Made by a program: the position numbers and the translations under genes | Part shown: one piece after another, positions 11,232 through 22,970 of the stretch | Layout: each line of letters starts with the position of its first letter | Position numbering within the stretch: position 1 is the first letter of the stretch | Notes under the pieces: model-generated | Databases searched by the model: none | Seen by the model: only the letters and a program-made list of their open reading frames with translations | Told to the model about the DNA's origin: nothing | From: Volutella citrinella | Taxonomy: Eukaryota > Ascomycota > Sordariomycetes > Hypocreales > Nectriaceae | Direction of reading: 5' to 3' | Length of the DNA: 64,000 nt | Assembly: GCA_034401135.1 (NCBI GenBank) | Contig: JAWZSP010000003.1 | Span: 4,960,001 to 5,024,000, forward strand

Positions 11232-11643
11232 GGTGCGTTGCAGAACAAATCCGATCTTGGAAATAGGGAGGCAGTGAAGAATGAAGAGGAAGAGTCGTGT
11301 GACAGTGTGCAATGAGAAGACGGGAATGTGTCGAGACGTGCTACTACCGTGGCACGTACATGGTCACGTGGTTACCTTTGGCCAAATCGGCGTGGCAACA
11401 GCTGCTCTGCCAGTGCCAGCCAGTCACGTGGGTACCCGTGCGGGTCTCTTGATTGAGAATTGTCATGTTTTGGTCAATTGGGCAATGGCTGTCTGTAAAG
11501 GGGGAGTGTTGCTGCTCTAGCCACTGACTAGGATCAAGCGGTTGTCAAAATCCACCTGGTTTCAACTCACAACCAACCAACGGCGCATTGGGCTGACATT
11601 TGAATGGAAAGTCACATCCGAACAGAATCATTTCAGCTTCACC
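11232..11643. other. Intergenic region
   Basis: This stretch holds the promoter of the F-box gene and the 3' flank of the methyltransferase gene. Three CACGTG-like or CACGTGG/GTCACGTG cores lie near 11364-11425. No coding evidence is seen. Confidence 0.45.
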
Positions 11644-13022
11644 TTATTCCTTCTCAGTTTCAGGCTTCTGCCCCCAGAGAAAATACGCCGGGACGTAGAG
11701 ATGGACGGCAGGGTCGAGAAGCTCGTTCTTGACTTTGCCGAGGAATGCCTCAATCTCAGTCTGCGACCACCCCAAGACTCGAGAGAAGAGCGCAGGAGAA
11801 TAAGCCTGGATGGCCTGTAGTTGGTGGCTCGTTTGGAACCTGCCAAGTTCCTTGAGCTTCGGGTCCTTTGCCCACGGTCCAAGGGGAGACTGGAATAGAT
11901 CAGCATGTGGAGAGCATCCACGTGGGAGGGCTTACCTTAAACAGCATCCGCTGGACGTTGACGAAGCCAGCCTTTTCCATCTTTTCCTTCCAGGTGACGA
12001 CAACGTCCATGGGTTTGCCAAACTTTCTTGCTCCATCGTGCAGATGTTTGGCCCATTCCTGAACATTCTTCACGCCATTGTGCGTGCCGTCGTCGGACAA
12101 GAACTCGATGCTCACAGCGTCCAGTTCAAACCAGCCACCGGGAACCAGGTTGTCGTAAGCTCGTTGGATAAACTGTACGTCGTCGACAATGCAGCCCTCC
12201 AGCTCTCTCGCGTGGATGAAATCGAACTTTTCACTGTACAGCCATTCGGTTTCGAAATCATCGACTTCAAATACGCAGTTTGGCGGGACCCTAGGAGGAG
12301 CGATTAGATCCAACCATCCAAAAGAAAGCCAAAGGCGTCAGAACTTACCATTTCGGCTGAATAGGGCTGAGATCGGTTCCGATAACGTGCGAGGATGGAT
12401 ACGTGCTAGCAACGCAAGTCAGCAGGTGCCGGTCGCAGACGAGACACATACTCTGCAAAGTCAATTGCCCAGATACCGGTACCAGTACCGAGGTCGAGGA
12501 CGCGCCCTGGATCTTTCTTGATAGGAGCTTTGAAGAGCTCGCCTCCAAACGTGATGTTGTACAAGTGGTGCACCATGTCCATGCGGTCTTGCTCAGCATC
12601 GTCATTCGGCTAGTCTTGTAAGCAAAGGGTTGCTATTGCGTGAGATTCGGCAATTACCAAGATACAGGAGCCTTCATGGAAAGCGTGGTAGCGACGGCCA
12701 TTCTGCGATCTTTCAGTCTTGTAACGGACCCGGATCCAGCTCCGCAACCAACCTCGTATCTGTACCAAGCATCAGTCGCGCCAATCCCACGTGGTTTTGG
12801 TCAAGAGACGGGCAACATACTTGTAGTTCATGATACTAGAGGCGAGAGAAGTGTAATCGCTGGCATCAGCGACGCTACACAGAATTAATGGAAGGCAAAC
12901 CGGGAAGCGTCAGTTGGCGACGTACGAGCCACCGAACGTGGAATCAGCATCGCGAGTGTCCTGTTGTGAGGAACCGGGTCAGAAGATGAAGCAGCGAGCG
13001 TTTTGACGGCATTGACTGACAT
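11644..13022 (-). CDS. LaeA-like SAM-dependent methyltransferase
   Basis: Predicted 320-residue methyltransferase of the fungal LaeA-like family (class I SAM fold). Nine exons: 13022-13017, 12960-12926, 12874-12821, 12759-12753, 12702-12658, 12609-12452, 12405-12349, 12290-11936 and 11889-11644. All phases close. The joined protein shows the family signature NYKYENGRRYHAFHEG, LPNDDAEQDRMDM, motif I VLDLGTGTGIWAIDFAD, then VIGTDLSPIQPKWVPPNC, FEVDDFETEW, FDFIHAREL and NLVPGGWFE. The fourth exon is only 7 nt and is required to keep frame and to supply the Tyr-Glu of the signature. The first exon (ATG TCA) and its GTCAAT donor are the weakest part. LaeA itself regulates secondary metabolism with velvet proteins; most LaeA-like paralogs have unknown substrates, so a regulatory role is only possible. 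Confidence 0.85.
12753..12759 (-). other. 7-nt coding microexon
   Basis: ATACGAG is flanked by a 61-nt GTATGT...TACAG intron upstream and a 50-nt GTTGGT...CGCAG intron downstream. Skipping it would shift the frame; including it gives NYK-YE-NGRRYH, which matches the conserved YENGRRYH element of the family. Confidence 0.75.
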
Positions 13023-14224
13023 CGATCTCCAGTATTCCCGCTGCCTGGCGTAGTTCGTCGTCGGTGCACATATTTGCGTTGCTTTGGGCACTTGGCTTTG
13101 GCCAAAAGATAAAGTTGTAAAGTTGAGATACTCGTGTTTATTCTGCCAGAACCCCTCATTTAAGATGCGACGTCCGTCCTTGTGTCGCCATATAATCGGA
13201 CCATATGAGTTGCACTCTGTTGGTTCAGCGACAGAATGTGCATCTGGATGCAGTCGGATGTGGTCGTTCACCGTTCCGCTTCAGTAAGCGAAGGGCATGG
13301 GCGAATGGGGACAGAAGCCGGCCCGTGGCTCTGCTGGGGTCGAGCTGCAAGACACGTTGACCGTCAGGGTTACCTGGCATGGGTCCAAGGGTCCAAGACA
13401 TGACTGCTGCTCCGATCCTAGCACCGTCACACCTAACATCATCTGCCATAGATCCGCGCCGGAAAAAAAAAGAGCACCCAACTTCGAGACCAACTGCCAA
13501 GGACGGCCCAGTGGTTATCCCGTTCAGCTTCCGCCGAGGCCAATGCAAAGTCAGGGTGCCCATTCCGACACTCCGCAAAATAACTATTAGGCTACCAATA
13601 GGAATGCGTCAGAGAGGAAAAACAAATATGCGCCCAGTTCAGCCGCTCGCACACCGTGGCCTGGTGGCTTTTGTGTACCGGCATAACAAAGCAGGGTATC
13701 ATTGTGTGACGATGGTCGCTCTGCCAAAGCGGATGGCAGATTTATGTGACACATATCAGCATTCTTTGAGAATTGGATTATGGGTAGATGTGACTCAAAT
13801 TTACCGCAAGTCTCCAGGCCTTTTATGTCACTGGCAACATGGCGGGTTGGAATCAGGCTGTGGTAAATAATAGTAGTCACCAACCTCCCCGGCGGTCGGC
13901 CAAGCCTGGCCTGCTTTTCAGCTGCGGGGACGACTCGGTCACAGGGACAGATGTCAGGTTTGTGGCTTAATGACGTTGCATCAGCCGCCAGAGCATTGTT
14001 TATTCATAGCTCGGCTGCGCTTGAGCCGCCAACCGCGGCGAGAATGATGTACGTCGTAGGCTCGATTTCTTTAACACCCTTTTCCTCCCACCTGCTCTAG
14101 GCCACAAAAGTCGTCATCCTTTTTCCTTCCATCGATTGAACTCTTGCGTTGGGCGCATACCTCGGTCTTCTACACGAACCTAGCCAACCCACCGCACTCC
14201 TGCAAGCGATCGCGATATTTCACA
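13023..14224. other. Divergent intergenic region
   Basis: About 1.2 kb between the LaeA-like gene and the patatin gene. A run of nine A (about 13463-13471) and a pyrimidine-rich stretch before 14140 are the only notable tracts. Open frames here show no domain or signal peptide. Confidence 0.45.
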
Positions 14225-17200
14225 ATGGGCGACCCGGGGCCACGTGTCGCGTCGGCGGAGCAAATCCGGCAGCCTTCGCTCAGTCAAGAACCTCTCCAAT
14301 GCTACATGTGCAAGAATGGGGATGTCAGGATTTGGAAGTGTATCCAGTGCGACGACTTATTCTGCGACGACTGCTGGCCCACATACCGACCACATCTTGT
14401 GAGTAGACGCCTTTTACTTCTCCACCAAGCAACGTAATCATACTGACCTGGACATCTTTGTAGCCTGGCAAGGTTGGCTTCGACAACCGCGAACACGAAA
14501 TGGCGGCACCAGCAGTGGTCGATCGACTGAGACCAACATTCCAAGTGCCGTCAAAGGAAGGCCAGGACGAGCGCCACGCAGAGGACATGAAAACCATTTG
14601 GTTCGGTCTGAGCCAAGGATCGAAGCAAAACGAAACCTACCTTGAACAGACTGACCGGTTGGTGGACATTTTGCAAGATCAGGTCGGAGGACACCACATT
14701 GAGCGCTTTCCGCAGCTCGTGTCCTTTGTCGGCCGGGCCGGTATGCTTTTCCACCCTTCATGATTCACAAAACAATGCAAAACCACGGATAAATTGGCTT
14801 ACAAGCATGCTTTGGAATTCGCAGGTGCCGGTAAAAGCACAATAATCAAGATGCTTATCGATCGCGAGCGAGAGAAGCAAGAGAGGGACGGGCATTTCGA
14901 CGACTACGCGTGCCCTGTTCCGGGATTTCCGGATGACAATATCGCCACAACGGGAGGCGTGCATCTCTATGGCGACCCCAGGACATACCGCAACCATGAC
15001 AAGCCAAAGCTCTTTGCTGACTCCGAGGGCATGAATGGTGGTGAAGGCCTTCCCAGAGGCCTCTCAGCCATGATCAAGAGTGTAAAGCGATCAAAATCTG
15101 AGAGGAGAAAGCTGCGACATAAAATCAGGCCACCAAGCGAAGATCCTATATTCAACTCTCGAGAATACGGAGTGAGGAACCTATTCCCCAAAATTCTTTA
15201 CACTTTCTCGGACGTGGTTGTGTTTGTCCTCAAAGAAGCCAAGTCAGTTCTTACTGTCTAGCACCATCTTGGATGGGTCATGGGACGAGTAGCTAATTGC
15301 TGGTGCAGAACCTTCGAAAGAGATGCCTTGAAGCATCTCATCCATTGGGGAGCGATGTCTATCGACAAGTCTATCAACCAGCCCAGCTTACCCCATCTCA
15401 TCATCGTCGTGAATGCAGCAGACCACGGAACCAAGGATGATGAATGGGACTCCAAGACGGCGACTTCAACGTTGTTCAATGACTACCAGGACTCTGTAAA
15501 GAAAGTGCCAGAGTTGTTGAAGTATGTGAATGCACTGCAGGCTGGAGGCAAGCCGATCTCGGATACGAAGGAGTTTCTCATGTGCTACTACTCAACCGTT
15601 CAGGTGCTGAAGATACCCTCCAAGGGGCGGTATATGCAAATCGACAGGCAAATGGAGACGTTGTACAACCTCATAGATATCGGGTGCGAAAACTCCCATG
15701 CGACAAAAATAAGCAACCGCTTGGCACTCAATTCGGAACTACTTCCGCAATACGTCGGCTTGGCCCACGAGCATTTCGCGAATCGTCCTGATAGGCCATT
15801 CAATTTCAAGCAAGGGGCGCAGTTTTTTACTGCTATCCCGGAAGGATTCGATGGTCACTTGCTCAACCTTGTCCTCTCAATTTATGGCAAAAACACGGAG
15901 CTTCTCGCGTCCCAACCTAGCGACATCTTCAATAGCCTCGCTCGTCCGATTGCATCTTGCATCATGCTAGCCGCCAACAGGGACAAAGCCGATGGTACAG
16001 TGGATATCTGACACGTGAATGCATTCGATGTAGAGCTAATAGGTCATAGGCTGCACCTACGTGGATTTGCTCAAGGAGAACTATCAGGCCCACCTGCGAG
16101 GTTTCATGTCCCAGTTTTGTGACAACTGGCTTCCTTGCTCTTATGAGAAGGGAGGCAAGCGTTGTGTGAACGCTAAGAACTCTCACAGCAAGGGGCACCA
16201 GTCGATCAAAGGCAAGATCATGAATCGGGGCGCATATCAATCCGCCACCTCTCTTCCAACTTTCTCAAAGTGGCTCAGTGACATCCAAGGCCAGATCGAG
16301 AAACTTGAACAGAAATGCAAGCAGAACGCAACACAAGAGGCCAAGGATTTCATTCAAGAAATGCACAAAGGCGTCATGGTCGACTTCTACGAAAGTCCAA
16401 CCAATGAGTCACTGTTGACTTTCACCAACCACCTGACATGCCTGTTTTGTGTGCGCAGGGTTCCTCAGCACGTGCTTCCTTGCAAGCACGTATTCTGCAG
16501 CTCTTGCATTCAATCCCTTGGCAAGAATAGGGGTCACGGGTTGATTGAGATCAAATTTTGCCCGTTTCACCCGCCGAGCCCCCGCGACCAAGCTTTCACT
16601 ATCCAGTTCAAACCGCAGCAAGCCGGTGTCAGAATCCTTTGCATGGACGGGTACATCAATGCTCTCCTATACTTTTCCTATCCGAGGCTAAATATTCTCT
16701 AGCGGTGGTGTAAGGGGAATTGCCGAATTGGCTATCTTGAGAGCTATCGAACAGAAGTTGGGCGATCGTATCCCTATACAACACTTCTTTGACCTGATCG
16801 TCGGCACGAGGTATGACTATGACCAGCACACTAAGGCATTCAATATTGTGTACTGATAGCCAAAGCACCGGTGGTATCATCGCCTTGGGTTTAGGCGTGA
16901 AACGCTGGACGGTGCAAGAATGTCAGGAAAAGTTCAAAACCTTGTGCAGGCAAGCATTCGAGAAGCGGCTACTCGGAAAGGCTGGCATCATCTTCTATAA
17001 GAGCTCGCACAGAACGAAACCTCTCGAGGCAGCATTGAAAGAGGCCTTTGATGACACTTCCTTGCTTTTTGGGCAGAAGCCCGTGGCACATGATGGGCCC
17101 CCGATTCGCGTCGCAGTCACTACTACCCTGGCGACGGAGAACACGCCGGCTGTGTTGGCAAACTATAACGCCGAAGGCAACAGGAAAACTGGTGAGCCAT

Positions 17201-18642
17201 ATCGAATCCCAGAGGACACTCTCTTACGAATACTGATCACGACACTTCAGCACTGCATCGATTCATCAGGCCCTCCGCTCCATCACTCGAGTTCAAGGTA
17301 TGGGAGGCCGCCAGAGCAACTTCAGCCGCGCCACCCTATTTCAAGTCTTTTCTTAAGCCAAATCTGTTCTTGGCGTTTGCTGATGGAGCAATTCACAACA
17401 ATTGCCCAGCACTTGTGGCAGATGATGAGAGAAAGCTGCTATGGGACGACGTGGCCAACCGGCCCCCAGACGTATTCCTTTCCCTTGGCACAGGATTGAG
17501 TAGGTCAGAAGCTGAATCTCGACTGACGACGAGAATTGATCTGCAGACGGATGAGAATGCACAGCATCAGTCCACCCAAGGGGTCAGGTACTTGTGGCGG
17601 ACGGCCAAGGGCATTATTGACAATCAGTTGAACAGTGAGAGGATCTGGGATCGATACTGCCAAACGAATACACAAGGTTGTGTTCCAGCTAACAAAGCAG
17701 AAAATCGTTGCAATTTCCGCATTAACATCAGTTTTCTGGGCGAAAGGCCTGATCTGGCTGATTTCAACGCTGTGGATGAGGTTGAGGAGCGGGCATATGC
17801 CGAGATTGCTGCCAATCCAGATGTAACCGAGGTTGCACACCGACTGGTGGCCAGCTGCTTTTGTTTGGAAGTTACGAGGTCAGCCTATAGTAGCAGCTCC
17901 AACTACAGAACAACACAAGTCAGAAGCAACGGTAGGTCACTCCAATTCCACCATACCATCCCCGAATTGCCCATCTTCCACCTACTTTTCATACCAACTC
18001 TGCCGCATATCATACTAAGCTCAGTAAGGGGAAATTCATTGCCGTTTTGCAAGAGGCAGCAAGGATATTCGGGGTCTTGGGCATTTCTTCCGGGAAATCA
18101 CCACCGAATCCTTCTCGCCATTTTTCTACCTCGAAGAAAACTACAAGTCTCCGGGTGAAAGGGGGTACATGATAAAATTGGGGGCACAAAACATCACAGA
18201 GATGTGCCAGGATGGCAACTTCCCCATAATTCCGGTGGAAGTCGATGCATCAGATCGGTCGAGTGTCACACGCCTGTCCCTCGCTCTGCAACCTGAACAT
18301 TACAGTGTCACAAACGACTACAGAAACGACAAGTTCCAGGAATCTGCTTCCAGAGTGCCTTTGCTACCAATTAGTGGCTTCCCCAGGTCGCTCCTTTCTC
18401 AAGGCACCAATATAGCATCGCAACCCAGTAGTCGGAGCGGAGAGAACGAAAACATGACACCGGGATCCCGGAGACGAACTCAGCCTACTCAGCAGACCAG
18501 AGCTGGATGGCCATCGACCGTAAGTTCGATACTGTCTGGCATGAAGAATGCCTCTGTTTCAACTTTTGAGAGCTTGGGGACGGCGGACGGGGGTAATGGT
18601 AAGGATTATGGAAAGGAGTGGGAGAGTGACTCGGACTATTAA
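14225..18642 (+). CDS. Zinc finger/P-loop/RING/patatin-like phospholipase (STAND-type)
   Basis: Predicted 1,294-residue multidomain protein from nine exons: 14225-14398, 14464-14740, 14825-15242, 15309-15994, 16050-16650, 16703-16810, 16866-17191, 17251-17931 and 18029-18642. In order: an N-terminal Cys-rich finger (CYMCKNG, WKCIQCDDLFCDDCW); a P-loop GRAGAGKST (about 150-158) with a GTPase-like segment ending in HLIIVVNAADHG; a RING-like cluster CLFC-x-x-V-P-x-H-V-L-P-CKHVFCSSC (about 649-670); then a patatin domain with oxyanion GGGVRG (about 719), nucleophile GTSTGG (about 754-760) and DGA (about 908-910). The patatin Ser/Asp dyad is intact, so lipid acyl-hydrolase activity is expected. 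Several key motifs (P-loop, GGVRG, GTSTGG) are split by introns, which confirms the splicing. The C-terminus is Ser-rich and acidic. Similar fungal patatin-STAND proteins are regarded as NLR-like. Confidence 0.87.
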
Positions 18643-18762
18643 AACGGCTGTGACTAGGAGAAGGAAAGACATGTCTCGTTTGTGATTTAATGGCAGTTTA
18701 GTAGTATAGCCAACCCTGACAGTTTGGTTTCTTTACACAGCTCCGTCAACGCAACACGCAAC

Positions 18763-19850
18763 TCAAGGCTTTAGCAGCGAGGAGTGTGACAATTCATAAG
18801 GTGGTTCAATACCGGATCCGCCGCCAGCGATGGATTTGGTTGAAGCAGTGTCCCAGTAATCGGATCCCTTGATCTTGCATCCACCCAACATACACACCGT
18901 CTTAACCACTACGTCAACAATGGGACCCGAGGTAGAAATCTTGATGTTGAGTTTGTTATTCTCGCACTTTCCATTGATCTCTTTCCGGTACTCCTGATCC
19001 ACAGAAAGAGTGCACAAGCCGTAGTCTATCGATGCCCAGACACAGACCTTGGTGCCCATTGGGGCTTCACACACTCTGGGCGTGACCGTCACGTGCGAGG
19101 GTCTTTTGTTTTCGCAATCTTGGGCGCAGTCCAGTACACGTTATCGCCTTCCTCGTAGCCAAAAGCTTTGTACTCGAAGGTAATGGGTCTGTGGAGGTCG
19201 TGCAGCCGTCGTCCTGCTGGCATTCGGTCGTGTCGGCGATCTGCAGCCAACGGCTCATTATTTTCTCGTTGCCGGCGTAGTCGACTGGGGGATACTGGCA
19301 GATGGAAGATAATCGACAAGCCCGTGCAACACACAGCCTCATATATATACAATAGAAACCACAGCAAATTTCACAGTAGATGTTATTCCCAACATCTCAA
19401 CCACAGTGTTAGTCCAGTATGAGTCACACTTAGCATTTGACAGATGCAGCAACTGGCGGCCTCCTTATCCATCAAGGAGGTCTCTGCACCACGAAAGGTT
19501 GTTGGAAGGTTGTGATGAACCTGCACTTTATGGCAACCTTTGTGGCAGCTGCACAAGGGAAAAGTTATCCTCGCCGGATGACCGAACGCCGGGCTTGCGC
19601 CAGTGATACTGGCAGATATGCGATGAATTGGGTGGTCCGTTGTAGTGATCCGAAAGTACAAGGGAATATTTGCTAAGGGCAAGGCTCCGCTAAGGGGCAA
19701 GTACAGTGACCTTTGAGTTTGGCGAGCAGCTCCTTGGCGCCGACTGGGTAGGGGCTCAACTGCCAGAGCGGAGGCTGAGGTTGAAGCAGAGGCTATCGGG
19801 TTTGCCAGCCCAAGGGCGGCGAGAGGAATGAGGGCCAGGATGCAATGCAT
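18763..19850 (-). CDS. Cysteine-rich secreted protein gene, exon joins unresolved
   Basis: A Met at 19850 opens a clear signal peptide, MHCILALIPLAALGLANPI, followed by an Ala/Ser-rich stretch. Downstream, several short plausible exons lie in different frames: one with HICQYHWRKPGV, one with AKCDSYWTNTVVEMLG, one with WLQIADTTECQQDDGC, one with ITFEYKAFGYEEGD, and a last one from about 19092 with TKVCVWASIDYGLCTLSVDQ and VCMLGGCKIKGSDYWD. The pieces resemble a fungal family of small secreted proteins with DTTEC-QDDGC and CVW motifs. I could not find one set of introns that joins them all, so the gene may be intact with several introns or decayed. A secreted extracellular protein of unknown role is the most that can be said. 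Confidence 0.5.
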
Positions 19851-20950
19851 CGTATCAACGTTGAATAGTGATGTGATGGGCAAGTTGGAACAAATTAGTG
19901 TGTGGTGTGTCTTGCAACCGTTTTCTCTCTTCCATTTGAGTCACCGGAGCAAACTAAATCTTGTCGGGTTTTCATGGTGTGCCCAAAGGGTGGATTCGTC
20001 TTTGGGCAAAGGAACAATTAATTACATGCCTATGGTTGGATTCGAAGGAGAAGGAACATGCCCACAGATCCTGCTGCTAACTTCGTATCTGGTTCATTCA
20101 ATCTACCCAGCATAGCATCTTTACGGTAACATTATCATCCCGTGTTAAGTCGAATCTTACATGGCTAAAGCGTGCGCTCGCCCCAAGAAGAGCTGCCCAG
20201 TGACTCGTTAAACATGACAACACGAAGTCGCATAACCAGCTGAGTCGTACATGCCTGTCAATATGTCGATTTTACAACTTCTCCTTCCAGTCGTAGCAGA
20301 CTGGCAACAGCTTCGACCCACACCAGCCAGTCAACAGAGCAACATGATGGTCGGTGCTAAATGTGACCACGGCACTTGTCATAGCTCCCAGGGTGATCCG
20401 GTCTGCCCCTTAACTTGCACACAGTATCCGCGAACTACCAGCCCGGTCGAAGTGGTCCAAGCATGGAAAAAGAGCGTTGGAAGTCGCTTGTCATGACTGA
20501 GTTGTGTCTACCTTGCTATGCAATACAACTATCTGCACCCAGATGGGCTCAGCACCGCCAAATCTGGTCTTGCTGAGAGAAAGAAATCTAGCTTGGGCTT
20601 CTTTCAACTCTAAATGGCCCTATATAAGAATGGAAAAAGTACGGAGCGATCTGAAAAACATGTTTTCAGCTCAAGATTAGACAATGTGTCCGCTCTGCGC
20701 CGCTTCCTCCACTTAAATCTCCCGGTCATCAGGCCAAGCCCCATTTTCTGCCCTATTCCAGCCCTCAGCTCGTCGTTTGAATGGAGGACTGGTCAGGAAG
20801 CCGCACAGAGGTTTCTCTAGTGATGCTAGACGCCCGTGGTGCTGGTAGGGTACAACAGAGGGCAGGAGGCATCGGCTGAATGCTGATCGAGCAAAAGAAA
20901 TGAGTCACTGTACTTGAGAGCGAATGCAATATACAAACTAACATGTATCT
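19851..20950. other. Intergenic, no gene seen
   Basis: About 1.1 kb. Contains the promoter of the secreted protein gene. Short frames lack motifs. No repeat or RNA gene is evident. Confidence 0.45.
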
Positions 20951-21633
20951 TCACAGCAATTGACCTCGGAGAAAATCCACAAGACAGGCATTCTGGGACT
21001 CGTCCCCGAACTGGGCACCAGAGGGTCGTGGATCGCGAAAGTATGGACTTTCAAAGAAGTCGGGCCAGAAACCAGCAAATTCCCAGTCGATGATGCCTTC
21101 AATCTTGAGTGTTACCGGATCGACAATGATGTTCGACTGCGATAGGTCGCAATGGCAAAATACGAAGCGGTTCTCTGCGGTAGCCTTCGCCGACCAAGTT
21201 GCATCGCTCGGAAAGTATTGCGTTGCTCGCTTTGGAGGGCAGACAATTCCGGAAGGGCCGCCAATCCGACTCGACCGTAGAGTTTGTAATGTGTGAAGAT
21301 GGGTTTCCACTTCCTTCATCACAACAGCTTGGTCTTGGGGTGGCAGTTCGTTCATAGTGACGCCCAAGAGTCGTTTCGTGACGAGCACAAGGACTCATCT
21401 TCGCTGTATGCTTCAATAGTGTCCGGCACAGGAATTTTTGTATTAGCTCGGATAAACTCTGAACAAGCAGCCTCGTTCTGAAGTCGCTCAAAGCCCATCT
21501 GGGGGACGTACGGCTTGTTTTGGCCGTACACACGATACTCCTTGGGGCGAAGGCTCCGTTTGTAGAATCTGTCTCGATACACACGGAATTCTCTCTCGTG
21601 GTTCGTCCAATCATCAATTGGCTCGTCTGACAT
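20951..21633 (-). pseudogene. APH/choline-kinase-family phosphotransferase, frameshifted
   Basis: The C-terminal part holds the family's catalytic loop FCHCDLSQSNIIVD and the Mg-binding IDWEFAGF, so it belongs to the aminoglycoside phosphotransferase (APH) family of small-molecule kinases common in fungi. The N-terminal part, from Met at 21633, ends its frame at 21352 shortly after IEAYSEDES. The continuation LVLVTKRLLGVTMNEL lies one base out of frame. The shift falls near 21385-21400. No intron explains it. Total length (about 227 codons) is shorter than typical family members, which also suggests loss of the nucleotide-binding N-lobe. It is either a pseudogene or an assembly error; substrate unknown. 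Confidence 0.65.
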
Positions 21634-22970
21634 TTCTAAGTAGACGGCGTTTGTGGATCTCGGGTCCGGGATGTGATGGTTGATGTTATTTGGTGAATAA
21701 AGAAAACGAGCGAAGGAATGGAAAATTTTGGAGAACGTAGCCGGAATGATACCCGGCCCTATTAAATGCCGACGTTACACTGATTCCGGCGCATTGTAAA
21801 TCCGGTCGTCACGGTAAAACCTCCGCAATGACCTCAGGGCAGCGACGGAAATATGAGGAGAACAGACGAAGATAACTGTCAGCGATGACTTATCGGGCAG
21901 CCAAGACAAAGTATCAGGCATTAACTACACCAAACTTTCTATAAAAATGCACATCCACGTAAAGCACCAATAAGTTCGAACGAGACTCTCGCATCTCATC
22001 TCTCCCTTTCTTCCTTCACTCCTAACCTCCTTGACTGGGTGAACTAGCTCTAACGACCTCTTTCACTTGGATCCTGTTCCTGAGATACGGTGTAATTGAG
22101 ATCATATCGCCACTACAGCACATTGACACCAGAAGAAATGCCGATATTGTAGCAATGGACCCAGCGCTTGACTCTAGACTGGAACATTGTGTACGATGTG
22201 AGACCATTCGTGTCACGGCGTGTGCTTCCTCGCTGCGCCGCATGGGAGGGGTCTCCAACAGCTGATGACCAGTGACTTCGAATCTATCCCACCCCGCTAG
22301 CGACGTTCAATCTCGTCCGGCTGAAATGCTGCATGAGCCATTCGTGCCGATCCTTGATGTGGCGTGGCTCAAGTCAGGTGAGGTTGGCATTGAGGTAGCT
22401 ACACGATCAACCTACTCGATGTGACAATCTGGTGAGCAGGTACAGGTGGGTACATGTGAGCGAATTCACGCCGTCAGCGCTGATGCAGCAAGTTTGTGTT
22501 GCACCGCCTCCCAAAGTTTGTCCTTGTACCAAGCATCATGTAAATCAAGGGTCGCTTACTGGTACCGAGACCAGCAATTTCTCTAGCCTACCATTCCGTT
22601 ATCAGCCTAAGAATTCGAGAAGAGTGAAAAAGATGTACTGCAACTTCATTAGAGAGACTAGAAAGTCGTTGTTGCTCCTCGGGTTTTTCTGGACGCTGGT
22701 GTAAGTATGAAGCGGCATAGGGTAGGCCCTCTTCCCAACCGACCGGGGTTCGAGACTGAACATGTGCCACCTCAACCAAGTCGAGGCTACCAATAAGGAT
22801 AGTGCAACTGAAAGCGGGGCTCTTTCAGCTCTCATCAGCCAGGCTCCGACGCGGCAACGCCTCATTCTGTGTTTTTCCCCAAACACCGACTCAACTCTCT
22901 CCCGGCATCGAAAATCTCACACGGCCGGCACTTCTTGTGACTGTGACATTGCGTAACACAAGCCGCAAGA
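21634..22970. other. Intergenic with promoter-like tract but no gene
   Basis: A TATA-like CTATAAAAA (about 21940-21948, plus strand) is followed by a CT-rich stretch (about 21990-22030) typical of fungal 5' leaders, yet no coding frame with recognisable features follows. It may be a promoter relic or serve a non-coding transcript. Confidence 0.35.

Noticed and set aside
13379..13870. Plus-strand open frame of 163 codons before the patatin gene
   Set aside because: Basic, repeat-free composition without motifs; it lies in the promoter region between two well-supported divergent genes.
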